Source of the DNA: Pseudooceanicola batsensis HTCC2597
GTDB lineage: Bacteria > Pseudomonadota > Alphaproteobacteria > Rhodobacterales > Rhodobacteraceae
NCBI RefSeq assembly: GCF_000152725.1
Contig: NZ_CH724132.1
Span: forward strand, 1-64,000
Reading direction: 5' to 3'
DNA length: 64,000 nt
Of this stretch, positions 25,094 through 33,535 are shown piece by piece. The stretch's first letter is position 1. Each line of letters opens with the position of its first letter. The position numbers and the translations under genes were made by a program. The notes beneath the pieces were generated by a model that did not search any database, was not told the origin of the DNA, and worked only from the letters and a program-made list of their open reading frames with translations.

Positions 25094-25948
25094 ATGGCCA
25101 ACACCGAAAGTGCCGGATTGACGGCAGATGCCCCGCCCGTCCGTTACCGGGTTTCCGGTATGGACTGCGCCAAGGATGCCGCACAGATCGAGCGGGCGGC
25201 ACAGTCGGCCGGAGTCGCGCCCGGCGATGTGAAGGTGTCGGCCGCAACTCACATCATGACACTGAATGCCCCCGAAGCGCGCCTGCCGGACATCGAAAAG
25301 GCAGTCGCGGTGACAGGCTATGGCTTCGACCGGATCGATGGCGATGAAGACATTCCGCCGAATCCTGCCCATCAGGACCCGGCCTACCGCCGCGCCCTCT
25401 GGATCGTCGTGATCCTGAACGTGGGATACGGGGTCCTCGAAATGATCGGCGGTTTCATTTCCGGATCGCAGGCCGTGAAGGCCGATGCGCTCGATTTCAT
25501 CGGCGATGGCGCGATCACCTTCCTCGGCCTGCTGGCCATCGGCTGGAGCCTCGCTTGGCGGGCACGGTCGGCTCTGATCCAAGGCATCTTCCTCGGGCTC
25601 CTCGGTCTTGGCGTCCTCGGCACGACCATCGTCCGGGTCTTCGAACAGACGACGCCGGATGCAGGTCTCATGGGCCTGCTTGGCATGATCGCCCTTGTCG
25701 TCAACGCCATCTCCGTTCTGCCACTGCTGCGGTTCCGCAAGGGCGACGCGAACATGCGGGCCGTCTGGCTCTTCTCGCGCAACGACGCCATCGGTAATGC
25801 GGCGGTCGTCGTTGCCGCCGGTCTTGTGGCGTGGCTGGGCAGCGCATGGCCAGACCTCATCGTCGCTTTCGGTATCGCCGGGCTGTTCCTGCACTCGTCA
25901 TGGGCGATCATCCGCGACGCGCGGGCCGATCTGAAGGCAGCGGCATGA
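25094..25948 (+). CDS. CDF-family metal exporter with N-terminal HMA-like domain
   Basis: This 284-residue protein probably exports a divalent metal. Residues about 12-72 form a heavy-metal-associated-like domain with VSGMDCAKDA (only one cysteine in the motif). Six membrane segments follow, with the CDF metal site residues ADALDFIGDG in helix 2 and RNDAIGN in helix 5 in place of the usual HxxxD. It is co-transcribed with lspA (4-base overlap) and divergent from the CmtR-like regulator, which suggests Cd/Pb/Zn export. It has no long cytoplasmic C-terminal domain, unlike CzcD. Confidence 0.85.
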   Translation: MANTESAGLTADAPPVRYRVSGMDCAKDAAQIERAAQSAGVAPGDVKVSAATHIMTLNAPEARLPDIEKAVAVTGYGFDRIDGDEDIPPNPAHQDPAYRRALWIVVILNVGYGVLEMIGGFISGSQAVKADALDFIGDGAITFLGLLAIGWSLAWRARSALIQGIFLGLLGLGVLGTTIVRVFEQTTPDAGLMGLLGMIALVVNAISVLPLLRFRKGDANMRAVWLFSRNDAIGNAAVVVAAGLVAWLGSAWPDLIVAFGIAGLFLHSSWAIIRDARADLKAAA

Positions 25949-26445
25949 ACAGCCGCGTTCTGGGCGGGCTCTGCGCGATCGCGGCGTTCGGCCTCGATCA
26001 GGGTACCAAGGCGCTTGCGCTGAACACACCGGCGCTTGAGCGCGGCGTCGAGGTTCTACCCTTTCTCAATCTCGTGCGGGTTCTGAACGATGGAGTCAGC
26101 TTCGGTATGCTGGGCGGGATCGTGCCTTGGTGGGGTCTCATCGCGCTTGCTGGCGTGATCGTGGCATGGCTGCTGATCTGGTTGTGGCGCGCGCCGGACA
26201 GGCTGACGGCTGCCGCTCTCGGTCTGATCATCGGCGGCGCGCTCGGCAATGTCCTCGACCGGCTGCGTTATCAGGCCGTCCCGGATTTTCTGGATTTCCA
26301 TTACGGAACATACCACTGGCCGTCCTTCAATCTTGCGGATGTGGCGATTTTCTGCGGTGCGGCCCTGCTGTTCTGGGACAGCTTCCGCTCGGCGCAGAAC
26401 AAGCCCGAACGTAACCACCGAGAAGAAAACGTTACGGGGAAATAA
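25945..26445 (+). CDS. lspA: Lipoprotein signal peptidase LspA, copy 1
   Basis: LspA removes signal peptides from prolipoproteins in the inner membrane. The 166-residue protein has four membrane segments and both catalytic aspartate motifs (GGALGNVLDRLRY and FNLADVAI). It overlaps the CDF gene by 4 bases; LspA paired with a CDF exporter is a recurring arrangement in metal-resistance islands. Whether it serves a particular lipoprotein or replaces a metal-sensitive chromosomal enzyme is not known. Confidence 0.93.
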   Translation: MNSRVLGGLCAIAAFGLDQGTKALALNTPALERGVEVLPFLNLVRVLNDGVSFGMLGGIVPWWGLIALAGVIVAWLLIWLWRAPDRLTAAALGLIIGGALGNVLDRLRYQAVPDFLDFHYGTYHWPSFNLADVAIFCGAALLFWDSFRSAQNKPERNHREENVTGK

Positions 26446-26448
26446 TCG

Positions 26449-26592
26449 ATGTCCAGCATCGACAAGCGCGGATTGAAATGTGCCTGCGTCGGCGGGAACT
26501 CCAACGTGCCGCTCGGGTTCATTTCCTTGACCGAGAACCTGATGATGATCGTGATGGGGCTCGGGATGGGCCTGCGCGCCCTCGGGGGCTGA
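26449..26592 (+). CDS. 47-residue Cys-motif membrane peptide, matches the end of the 62.3-63.0 kb protein
   Basis: Three bases after the lspA stop codon, an ATG opens a 47-codon frame whose sequence (IDKRGLKCACVGG ... PLGFISLTENLMMI) is almost the same as the last 47 residues of the glutaredoxin/MauE-like protein at 62261-63025. It keeps the CAC motif and one membrane helix. It may be a remnant of a lost full-length copy or a stand-alone mini-protein; the intact start and operon position favour expression. It is followed by a terminator. Confidence 0.6.
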   Translation: MSSIDKRGLKCACVGGNSNVPLGFISLTENLMMIVMGLGMGLRALGG

Positions 26593-26601
26593 GGTGAGAA
26601 A

Positions 26602-26626
26602 CGGGGGCGTCGTCGTGACGCCCCCG
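26602..26626 (+). terminator. Terminator of the CDF-lspA operon
   Basis: CGGGGGCGTC (26602-26611) and GACGCCCCCG (26617-26626) form a perfect 10-bp stem with a 5-base loop, followed by a CTTTCT run. It lies between the plus-strand operon and the convergent copD gene. Confidence 0.75.
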
Positions 26627-26639
26627 GTGCCTTTCTGGG

Positions 26640-27518
26640 TTAGCCGACGTGCTCAGGTGCGACTGTGGACGTGAAGGTCGCGGTGACCAGCAGGATCACG
26701 AGGAAGGCCGCTACCTCCCATCGGATCGACGCCCTCAGCGGGCCGGCGTTTCCGGTCTCGGCCAGGGCAGGGGTCAGCCGAAGCTTGTTCAGCCCGGCGA
26801 GGCCGAGAAGCAGGGCCACGACTGCCAGTTTCAGCATCAGGAACTGCCCCCAGGGTTGGGTCAGGACCGCGATGGGATCGCCCGCCAGGATCACCAGGAT
26901 GACGACGCCCGCCACGACAAGTAGCCCGACCATGACAAGCGCTGCCTGACCGAACCGTTCGACAGTACGCCAGGCTGCCTCGTTGCCGCGCCGCGCCATG
27001 TCATAGAGCGGATAGAAGCCCCCGATCCAGAAGCTCGCAGCCAGGATGTGGATGACGAAAAGCGTTGCAAGCGCCAGCCTCGGATCTTCGGTCGCGTGAC
27101 CACGCAGCGCGAAACTGATGGCAACAAGAATGACGCCAAGGACCGCCACAGGTCGTGTCCAACCGCGATTGAGCGCGATGGTCGCGATGCCGAGAAGGCC
27201 AAGAATTTCGGCCTCCACCGACAGGCCGAGCGGGCTGAAGAGCGCGACCTGAAGCATCATCGGATCAAGCGCGCCGCCGAAGCCCCCGTAGAAGAAAGCC
27301 GCCCGCAGCGGAATGTTCAGCGCGCTGAAGACAATGCCGACGAAGGCTGACCATGCTGCAAGTCGCCTGAGGCGACGGCTTGCAGGGGCATCCAGCTCCG
27401 TCAGGAGCCAGAGGTTGATCACGGAGCCCGCCGCAAGCAGGACACTGACATACATCCCCGCCTTGACGAGGATCGAGGCGATCTGCACCGGTTCCAGTGC
27501 GGCAAGAACTCCGCCCAT
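26640..27518 (-). CDS. copD: Copper resistance membrane protein CopD
   Basis: CopD is a polytopic inner-membrane protein thought to work with CopC in copper handling. The 292-residue protein has about eight hydrophobic segments and conserved histidines such as LRGHATEDP and FVIHILAASFWIGG, the CopD signature. It is separated from copC by 2 bases. It is the last gene of the cop operon. Confidence 0.9.
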   Translation of the reverse strand: MGGVLAALEPVQIASILVKAGMYVSVLLAAGSVINLWLLTELDAPASRRLRRLAAWSAFVGIVFSALNIPLRAAFFYGGFGGALDPMMLQVALFSPLGLSVEAEILGLLGIATIALNRGWTRPVAVLGVILVAISFALRGHATEDPRLALATLFVIHILAASFWIGGFYPLYDMARRGNEAAWRTVERFGQAALVMVGLLVVAGVVILVILAGDPIAVLTQPWGQFLMLKLAVVALLLGLAGLNKLRLTPALAETGNAGPLRASIRWEVAAFLVILLVTATFTSTVAPEHVG

Positions 27519-27520
27519 GA

Positions 27521-27883
27521 TCAGTTAGCGACCTTAAACGCGAAGCTGCCGTTCATCGGGTGGCCGTCCGGCGACATGCCGCGCCAGTCGATCTTGTAGC
27601 TGCCCGGTGCGAGCTTCGGCAGCTTGCCTTCCCAGGTCTTCACGGCCTGGTTCGCGGCAGGACCGTTGATCTTGTAGGTCTTGCCATCAGGTGCGGCCAT
27701 CGTGACGGTGGTGATCTGCATGGGATCGGTGAACATCAGGTGCATGACCTTGGTGTCCGCGCCGACCGTCTGGCCGTTGCCCGGCATGGTCATCATGCCC
27801 TTGCCGTGGGCCAATGCAGCGCCTGCGCTCAGGGCCATACCGACCGACAGTGCGGCGGACGTCAGGATAGTACGAAGTTTCAT
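27521..27883 (-). CDS. copC: Periplasmic copper-binding protein CopC
   Basis: CopC is a small periplasmic copper chaperone with a beta-barrel fold. The 120-residue precursor has a signal peptide cut before the first ligand His (ALAHGKGM) and a C-terminal DGHPMNGSFAFKV segment with a second ligand His, as in CopC. A short run of methionines (GMMTMPGN) follows the N-terminal His. Confidence 0.93.
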   Translation of the reverse strand: MKLRTILTSAALSVGMALSAGAALAHGKGMMTMPGNGQTVGADTKVMHLMFTDPMQITTVTMAAPDGKTYKINGPAANQAVKTWEGKLPKLAPGSYKIDWRGMSPDGHPMNGSFAFKVAN

Positions 27884-27918
27884 TGGGGTGCTCCCTTGGT
27901 TGGTTCAGGTTGAAAAGG

Positions 27919-27960
27919 CTGCGCCCTCTCCGCGGCTTCGAAGTAGCCGAGAGGGCGCAG
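27919..27960 (-). terminator. Intercistronic hairpin between copB and copC
   Basis: CTGCGCCCTCTC (27919-27930) and its exact complement (27949-27960) form a 12-bp stem. On the minus strand it lies after the copB stop and is followed by CCTTTTC. It may act as an attenuator or RNA-stability element, lowering copCD expression relative to copAB. Confidence 0.6.
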
Positions 27961-27965
27961 AAAAA

Positions 27966-28682
27966 TCAGAACATGAAGTTGATGCCGACGACGCCGGTCA
28001 GCTCGTCGACTTCATGGCCATGATCGCGGAGAATGTCGGCTGTTCCGCCGAAGGCGCGTTCGTAGTTCACGCCGACATAGGGCGACACGCTGCGGCCGAT
28101 CAGGTCGTAGCTCAGTCGCAGTCCCAGCTCGACAGAGCCGCCGCCCGCCGCGATTTCGCGCGCGGGATCATCCGCCAGCGGCAGGCTGACTTCGAGAGAC
28201 GGCGTCAGGATCAGCCGGTTGGTCAGCAGGCCTTCGTACTCCACCTCCGCCCCGATGTAGGGGTATTCGGAAACGTAGAGCGCCGCCTCGACCTCGAACC
28301 ACTGTGGCGCGAGGCCGGTGACGCCGAAAGCGCCATAGTAGCGCTCGGGCGCGCCGTCCGGCGTGGAGGCGGCGATCCCGATGAAGCCATCGAAGAAGTC
28401 GGTGATCGGTTTCTGGAGGCGGATTTGGTTGTCCATCTCTTCGAAATCGCCGCCTTCGATCTTCGCGCCTTCGCTCTTCCAGACGAGCCGCAGTTCGTCG
28501 TTTCCGACCCATGCGTCGAATTCCCAGGCAAAGGAGTTCTCTTCATCGCCCATCCGGTATTCGAGCTTGTCGGTCCGGACGCTCCAGACGGTTGGCGACA
28601 TTCCTGGGTCAGCCATCGCAGCAGGTGCAAAAGCCAACGCAAGTGGAAGCCCGAGGGCCGTTCCAAGAAGTCGTTTTTTCAT
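27966..28682 (-). CDS. copB: Outer-membrane copper resistance protein CopB
   Basis: CopB is an outer-membrane beta-barrel linked to periplasmic copper sequestration. The 238-residue protein has a signal peptide (cleavage after AMA near residue 24) and repeated amphipathic strands ending in a C-terminal Phe (GVVGINFMF), as expected for an outer-membrane barrel. Motifs such as SYDLIGRSVSPYVGVNYER are typical of the family. The Met-rich N-terminal extension found in some CopB proteins is absent. The gene starts 29 bases after copA. Confidence 0.9.
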   Translation of the reverse strand: MKKRLLGTALGLPLALAFAPAAMADPGMSPTVWSVRTDKLEYRMGDEENSFAWEFDAWVGNDELRLVWKSEGAKIEGGDFEEMDNQIRLQKPITDFFDGFIGIAASTPDGAPERYYGAFGVTGLAPQWFEVEAALYVSEYPYIGAEVEYEGLLTNRLILTPSLEVSLPLADDPAREIAAGGGSVELGLRLSYDLIGRSVSPYVGVNYERAFGGTADILRDHGHEVDELTGVVGINFMF

Positions 28683-28711
28683 GTGATTGTTTTCCTTGGA
28701 ATACGCGCGCA

Positions 28712-30466
28712 TCAGGACGGCCCACCTTCGACGATAACCTTGCGGAACATGCCGCCCGCCATGTGGTAGGAGAGGTGGCAATGGAACGCCCACTGGCCGG
28801 GGGCATCGACTTCGGTCTCGGTGTAAAGCGTTGTTCCAGGGGCCACGCTGACCGTATGCTTCACGGGGTCATAGGCCCCTTTGCCGGTGTCGAGGAGCGA
28901 CCACATCCCGTGCAGGTGCATCGGGTGCGCCATCATGGTTTCGTTGACGAACTTGAACCGGACGCGTTCGCCGTACTTCAGGCGGATCGGGTCGGCGTCC
29001 TCGTATTTCACGCCGTCGATGGACCAGATGTAGCGCTCCATGTTGCCGGTGAGGCGGATCTCGATCTCGCGGGTGGCGGGGCGATCACGGTAGAGCGGCT
29101 TGCGCGCCGTGAGGTCTTCGTAGCCAAGGAACTTGCCGCCATTTGCCGCCGTCGGGATCAACCCGCTACCCGGTGCATAGAAGGCAGCGCCCGGTGCGCC
29201 TTCAGCAGGAACGACGGGCATGCCAGCGGACATGTCCATGCCGCCCATATCCATCCCGGAATGGTCCATGCCAGACATATCCATGCTGCTCATATCATGG
29301 CCGGAGTGATCCATCCCGGACATGTCGAACCCGCTCATGTCCATGCCAGAGTGGTCCATCCCAGACATGTCCATGCCGCCCATGTCCATTCCAGAATGAT
29401 CCATCCCGGACATCATGCCCCCCATGTCGGCCATCGTAAGCAGAGGCTGTGGCCGCATCTTGTAGTAGGGGCCGACCATGCCTGCGGACGGTGCCAGCGT
29501 GCCCCGCACCATCGCGGTGCGGCCCGCACTTTCGCCAATGATCGAATAGGCCTTGGCCTCGCGCGGCTGGACGATCACGTCATAGGTTTCCGCCACGGCG
29601 ATGCGCAGCTCATCCACCACGACCGGCTTCACGTCATTGCCGTCGGCCTGCACCACCGTCATTTTCAGACCGGGCACGCGCACGTCGAAATAGGTCGTCG
29701 CCGAGGAGTTGATCAGGCGCAGGCGCACCTTCTCGCCGGGCTTGAAGATGCCGGTCCAGTTCTGCTGGGTGCTGGCCCCGTTGATCAGCGCCGTGAAGCC
29801 CTGAACATCCTCGATATCCGTGGGCATCATGCGCATGGCGCCCCACATCTTCCGATCCTGAAGGGCGGCTTTCAGACCCTCCGCGCCCGCGTCCTCGATC
29901 AGGTCCTGCGCCGTACGTTGCGCCCGGTTGTAGTAGTCTGCCGATGCTTTTAGGTTGCGGAAGATCCGCGATCCGCTGTGCGGATGCTTGTCCGTGAACT
30001 GCACCACGTAGTCGCGGTCCGTCGGCACGGCCTCGCCGCCTTTTGGGGCGATCACGATGGCGCCGTAGGCGCCGTCGGGCTCCTGGAAACCCGAATGACT
30101 GTGGAACCAGTAGGTGCCTGCCTGTTCGATCGGAAAGCGGTAGGTGAAGGTTTCGCCCGGCTTGATGCCGTTAAAGCTGATGCCCGGCACGCCGTCCTGC
30201 TGGAACGGCAGGATCAGGCCATGCCAGTGGATGGACGTGCTTTCGCGCAGATTGTTCTTCACGCGGATGACGACGTCTTCGCCTTCCTGGAAGTGCAGGA
30301 TGGTAGGAGTCTGGCTACCATTGTAGCCGATCCCGTTCTTCTTGAAGGTTCCGGTGTCGATCCGGACCTTGTCGACGGTGATGTCATAGGTGCCAGCCTG
30401 CGCGGGCAGTCCGAGGGCAAGCCCCAGCACTACGGCGAGAGGCCGCAGGAAGTTCGTGTGTTTCAT
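28712..30466 (-). CDS. copA: Multicopper oxidase CopA (periplasmic)
   Basis: This 584-residue multicopper oxidase binds copper and probably oxidises Cu(I) in the periplasm. All four ligand clusters are visible: IHWHG, FHSHSG, HPMHLHGMW and HCHLSYHMAGGM. Between them lies a Met/His/Asp-rich insert of about 70 residues (DNA about 29222-29434) built from repeats of MDHSGMDM/MSGMDHSG, which should bind many copper ions. The N-terminal signal looks Sec-like (no twin arginine), unlike many CopA proteins. ATG 30466 is preferred over the upstream ATG at 30496. Confidence 0.93.
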   Translation of the reverse strand: MKHTNFLRPLAVVLGLALGLPAQAGTYDITVDKVRIDTGTFKKNGIGYNGSQTPTILHFQEGEDVVIRVKNNLRESTSIHWHGLILPFQQDGVPGISFNGIKPGETFTYRFPIEQAGTYWFHSHSGFQEPDGAYGAIVIAPKGGEAVPTDRDYVVQFTDKHPHSGSRIFRNLKASADYYNRAQRTAQDLIEDAGAEGLKAALQDRKMWGAMRMMPTDIEDVQGFTALINGASTQQNWTGIFKPGEKVRLRLINSSATTYFDVRVPGLKMTVVQADGNDVKPVVVDELRIAVAETYDVIVQPREAKAYSIIGESAGRTAMVRGTLAPSAGMVGPYYKMRPQPLLTMADMGGMMSGMDHSGMDMGGMDMSGMDHSGMDMSGFDMSGMDHSGHDMSSMDMSGMDHSGMDMGGMDMSAGMPVVPAEGAPGAAFYAPGSGLIPTAANGGKFLGYEDLTARKPLYRDRPATREIEIRLTGNMERYIWSIDGVKYEDADPIRLKYGERVRFKFVNETMMAHPMHLHGMWSLLDTGKGAYDPVKHTVSVAPGTTLYTETEVDAPGQWAFHCHLSYHMAGGMFRKVIVEGGPS

Positions 30467-30646
30467 GTGTTTTCCGTGAGCGCGGACCAAAAACATGGCC
30501 TCGCAAAGAGGAGATCACTGCCGAGCAGTGAAGGGAGGGAGAAGGATCAGCTGGGCCAGAGGTTCGAAACTGAAGAAGACCGCAAATGATCGGATTGCCG
30601 GACGTCGCCGCTCGGGCACGCCGCAATCAACGCCGTACAGGCGCGC

Positions 30647-31003
30647 TCAGGCCAGAGGAGGCCGAAGGAAGGAGAGAAGAACGGACTGCAGAGCCATGCT
30701 CGGTTCGGCTGGATTCAGGTCCGCGATCCGGAAGTCTTTGTGCAGGTCGATAGCAGACGTATTTCCAGACTGATCTGTGCAAGCAACGCTGGCACAATGA
30801 AGCAGTCCCATTGGCTTGGGCTGCTGCTCAGTCTCGAAGGCAGTGTCGACCATCTGATCCTGAAGAACGGATATTTCGTCACTATGCACATGCTGAGCCG
30901 CAGCAGGCTCTGCACAATGTTCGGCCATCGGCATCACATGCGCAAATGCACTCGTCACAACGAGCTGCAATGCAACAAGAATGATGAAGACCCTACCGAG
31001 CAC
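30647..31003 (-). CDS. Small secreted protein at head of cop operon
   Basis: A 118-residue protein with a signal peptide (cleavage after AFA near residue 21). The mature part has several His, Met and Cys residues (HVMPMAEHCAEP, HVHSD, LHCAS, ACTDQ) that could bind copper. It is the first gene behind the CueR-type promoter and about 180 bases upstream of copA. The layout resembles small DUF2946-like proteins found near copA, but I cannot confirm a family. Confidence 0.7.
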   Translation of the reverse strand: MLGRVFIILVALQLVVTSAFAHVMPMAEHCAEPAAAQHVHSDEISVLQDQMVDTAFETEQQPKPMGLLHCASVACTDQSGNTSAIDLHKDFRIADLNPAEPSMALQSVLLSFLRPPLA

Positions 31004-31059
31004 ACAGTTTCCTTTCGTCCATCGAGGATAAACACTTCTCAGCGGTCAGTCGTCAAGTC

Positions 31060-31090
31060 TAAAGAAGCCCTCCAGTTGCTGGAAGCTCAC
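31060..31090 (-). promoter_or_regulatory. CueR-type promoter of the cop operon
   Basis: Read on the minus strand: GTGAGC (-35), a 19-bp spacer TTCCAGCAACTGGAGGGCT with the dyad CCAG-N3-CTGG, then TCTTTA (-10). Spacer length and dyad closely match CueR-controlled copA/cueO promoters. It lies 57 bases upstream of the first cop-operon gene. Confidence 0.75.
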
Positions 31091-31197
31091 GACTATGTGG
31101 GAAGTGGCGTGCTGATATCGCTATCCGCTATCTGCGCATCGCCGACATCCACTCTTGAAGATGTCGCAGGCGCAGCGAACGGCGGAAAGGTCCGGAT

Positions 31198-32695
31198 GGT
31201 GTTGAAAAACTCGACCCGAATTTCCGGCCGGCGAGTTAGGCAGAGCGTTCCTGCTGATGTCTCACGCCGGTGACGGCCTCAGCTTGGCGAGTTTGCGGAG
31301 GTTCTGGACGGTTGCGGCTATGTGGAACTCGTCCTTGGCGCCGTTCGGTCCTCGGAGGCGAAGGCGGTCGAGACCGAGTATACGCTTGAGGTGGGCGAAG
31401 AGCATCTCGACTTTCTTCCTGGCATAGCCCGACGCAACATATGCGTCGGTCGTGGCGATCTCCCGCGCCTTTTGGCGCGCGTGCTCGTGTCTTGACCGAG
31501 AGATTTTGCGGGTCGTCTGATTGGGCGTGCATCGGGGTTTCAGGGCGCAGGCGGCGCAATCCTGTTTTCGGGCGAAGTATTTCTTGAAGCCGTCCTTTCC
31601 GAACTCTGGTCGGCCCTTCGAGATGTCCCGCCAGTAGGGCTTCAGCGCATGGCCTCCGGGGCAGTGGTACTCGTCTGCCGCTTCATCGTAGGCGAAGTCG
31701 GTGGCCGGATACGCGCCGTCCTTGCGCTCGGATTTGTCGAAGACCGGGATGTGCGGTTCGATGTTCTGTTCGTCGACGAGCCAGCCGAGCATCTCGGCCG
31801 TGCCGTAGGCCGTATCCGCGGCCAGCGTGTCCGGATGAAGGTCGAACCGCTCTCTGGTTCTCGTCAGCATGTCACGCACGGCGCCGACCTCGGCCTGCCG
31901 GATCGGAACGGTAGCCTCGACGTCGACGATGATCGCGTTGTCCAGATCCACCAGGTAGTTAGTGCTGTAGGCGAAGAAGGGTCTGTCACCGTTGGCTCCG
32001 GTAAACCGTGCGGCGGGATCGGCAGGCGAGATCGCCTTCGGCTTCACGGGCGTGGCTGCGCCGAAAGCCGCGTCGTCGAGGGTGTCGAGGTATTCCTGCG
32101 TTGCTCGGCTGGCCCCGTCTTCCGCCGACCATTCCGAGAAATCCGCTTTGGTATAACGGCTGGCATCCGCCTTGATCAGCGACGCATCCGCCCCGAAACT
32201 CTCGCCACCCACCAAGCCCTCGGCGATGCAGCGCGCCAGCACCGCCTCGAAGAGATGTCGGAACAGATTGCTCTCACGGAACCGTCCGTGCCGGTTCTTC
32301 GAGAAGGTCGAATGGTCGGGCACCGGATCGGCCAAGTCGAGCCGACAGAACCAGCGATACGCTAAGTTCAAATGTACTTCCTCGCAAAGCCGCCGTTCCG
32401 ACCGGATGCCGAAGGCGTAGCCGACGATCAGCATCCGGATCATCAACTCGGGATCAATCGATGGCCGACCTGTCGTGCTGTAGAAAGGCGCGAGATGGTG
32501 GCGCATATCACCGAGATCGACGAAACGGTCGATGCCCCTGAGCAAATGATCCGCCGGGACATGGTCTTCTATCGTGAACTCGTAGAACAGCGCGCCCTGC
32601 GCAACCTGCTTCGACCCCATCATCGTCAGTTCTCCCATGCCGCAGGAGAAGTGAATCAGCAGCCAAGCCATCACTCAAGTGGAGTTTTTCAACAC
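31198..32695 (-). mobile_element. IS1182-family insertion sequence, copy 2
   Basis: A roughly 1.5-kb element with matching ends: GTGTTGAAAAACTC starts at 31199 and its complement ends at 32695 (14 bp identical). It holds one intact transposase on the minus strand and lies in inverted orientation to copy 1 at 9951-11475. No target-site duplication is seen. It sits between the cop operon promoter and the TrbM-like backbone gene. Confidence 0.85.
31262..32623 (-). CDS. IS1182-family transposase
   Basis: This 453-residue transposase begins MMGSKQVAQGALFYEFTIED and shares the blocks RSERRLCEEVHLNLAYRWF, HGRFRES and KVEMLFAHLKRILGL with the copy at 10.0-11.4 kb, but differs at many positions elsewhere (for instance GADASLIKADAS). 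The cysteine cluster CAACALKPRCTPN is present. It appears intact. Start chosen at the first of two tandem ATGs. Confidence 0.92.
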   Translation of the reverse strand: MMGSKQVAQGALFYEFTIEDHVPADHLLRGIDRFVDLGDMRHHLAPFYSTTGRPSIDPELMIRMLIVGYAFGIRSERRLCEEVHLNLAYRWFCRLDLADPVPDHSTFSKNRHGRFRESNLFRHLFEAVLARCIAEGLVGGESFGADASLIKADASRYTKADFSEWSAEDGASRATQEYLDTLDDAAFGAATPVKPKAISPADPAARFTGANGDRPFFAYSTNYLVDLDNAIIVDVEATVPIRQAEVGAVRDMLTRTRERFDLHPDTLAADTAYGTAEMLGWLVDEQNIEPHIPVFDKSERKDGAYPATDFAYDEAADEYHCPGGHALKPYWRDISKGRPEFGKDGFKKYFARKQDCAACALKPRCTPNQTTRKISRSRHEHARQKAREIATTDAYVASGYARKKVEMLFAHLKRILGLDRLRLRGPNGAKDEFHIAATVQNLRKLAKLRPSPA

Positions 32696-32804
32696 AATCT
32701 CCGCTCTCCGGACATACGCACCGAAAGCAGCGAAGGGCCGGTATTTGAGCAACTCAGAACGCTCAAATTCTCGTAGCATGATGGCAAAGCTGTCTTTGTC
32801 AGCG

Positions 32805-33500
32805 CTAGTAGTTCACCTGTTCGAAGCCGTAGTTGCCCTCATAGTCACGCCAATCGACGAAGACAGATCGGTGATAGATACCCGGGCAATTCTGGCCCCA
32901 ACGTTCAAGTCCCACATGGGCCTCGGGCAGGGCAGTTATGGAAGATCGCTGCCATGAGAAATCGCCTTGGGTCCCGTAGGTGCCGAGGACCACGGTCGCG
33001 CTTCGGTTACAATCCCCATCGCGCCCGGAATCGTGCTGTCGTGCATACCGTACATCGAAGACGCGGATGGACCGAACGAAATTGAACTCTGGCCCGCTGA
33101 TATCGATGTCCGCGCGGTCCTGAACAAGCCGCAGGGTGAAATCTGTGGGAACGAGATTATCTACTGGCAAGGATTGGAGCGGTCGACGGCTGTCGGTCCG
33201 GTACAAGGCTTGAATGATGCGGTCAGCATTGTTTGATTGCCGATCGCTCTCATAGGACGCGCCCATGGGACAGCGCCAGATTTGCAGTGGGGGTTCCACC
33301 GGCCAAGGCGTAATCCGCCGGATGAATTCGGCGCGGGCTCGGGCGCAAGGGACGGAAGCAGGCCAGCCGCCAGACAGGCACAGGAGGATCGCGCAATCGA
33401 TCGGGTATGTCTGCGCGCGGGCGGGTACCGGCAGCGAAAAACCTGTCACGGTCAAAGCGACTGCGACCGAGGGGAGGAGCTTCTTGAGTAAATGGCGCAT
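32805..33500 (-). CDS. TrbM/KikA-like conjugal transfer protein
   Basis: This 231-residue secreted protein has a signal peptide ending PARAQ and then IDCAILLCLSGGWPAS ... CARARAEFIRR, a cysteine pattern typical of TrbM/KikA-type transfer proteins. The start (33500) is chosen because it gives the signal peptide; an upstream in-frame codon would overlap the operator. The gene carries the same palindromic operator as the T4SS operon, yet lies 10 kb from it with metal-resistance genes between. It is therefore a stranded piece of the transfer backbone. Confidence 0.75.
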   Translation of the reverse strand: MRHLLKKLLPSVAVALTVTGFSLPVPARAQTYPIDCAILLCLSGGWPASVPCARARAEFIRRITPWPVEPPLQIWRCPMGASYESDRQSNNADRIIQALYRTDSRRPLQSLPVDNLVPTDFTLRLVQDRADIDISGPEFNFVRSIRVFDVRYARQHDSGRDGDCNRSATVVLGTYGTQGDFSWQRSSITALPEAHVGLERWGQNCPGIYHRSVFVDWRDYEGNYGFEQVNY

Positions 33501-33535
33501 GCTGTGGAGCCTCCGTGATAGGAGTTCAGCATACA

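Noticed and set aside
29222..29434. Short direct repeats resembling a CRISPR array
   Set aside because: They encode the MDHSGMDM repeats of CopA in frame; no spacers of constant length and no cas genes.
9951..32695. Composite transposon bounded by the two IS1182 copies
   Set aside because: The copies differ in sequence and no target-site duplication is seen at the outer ends; the enclosed T4SS is backbone, not cargo.
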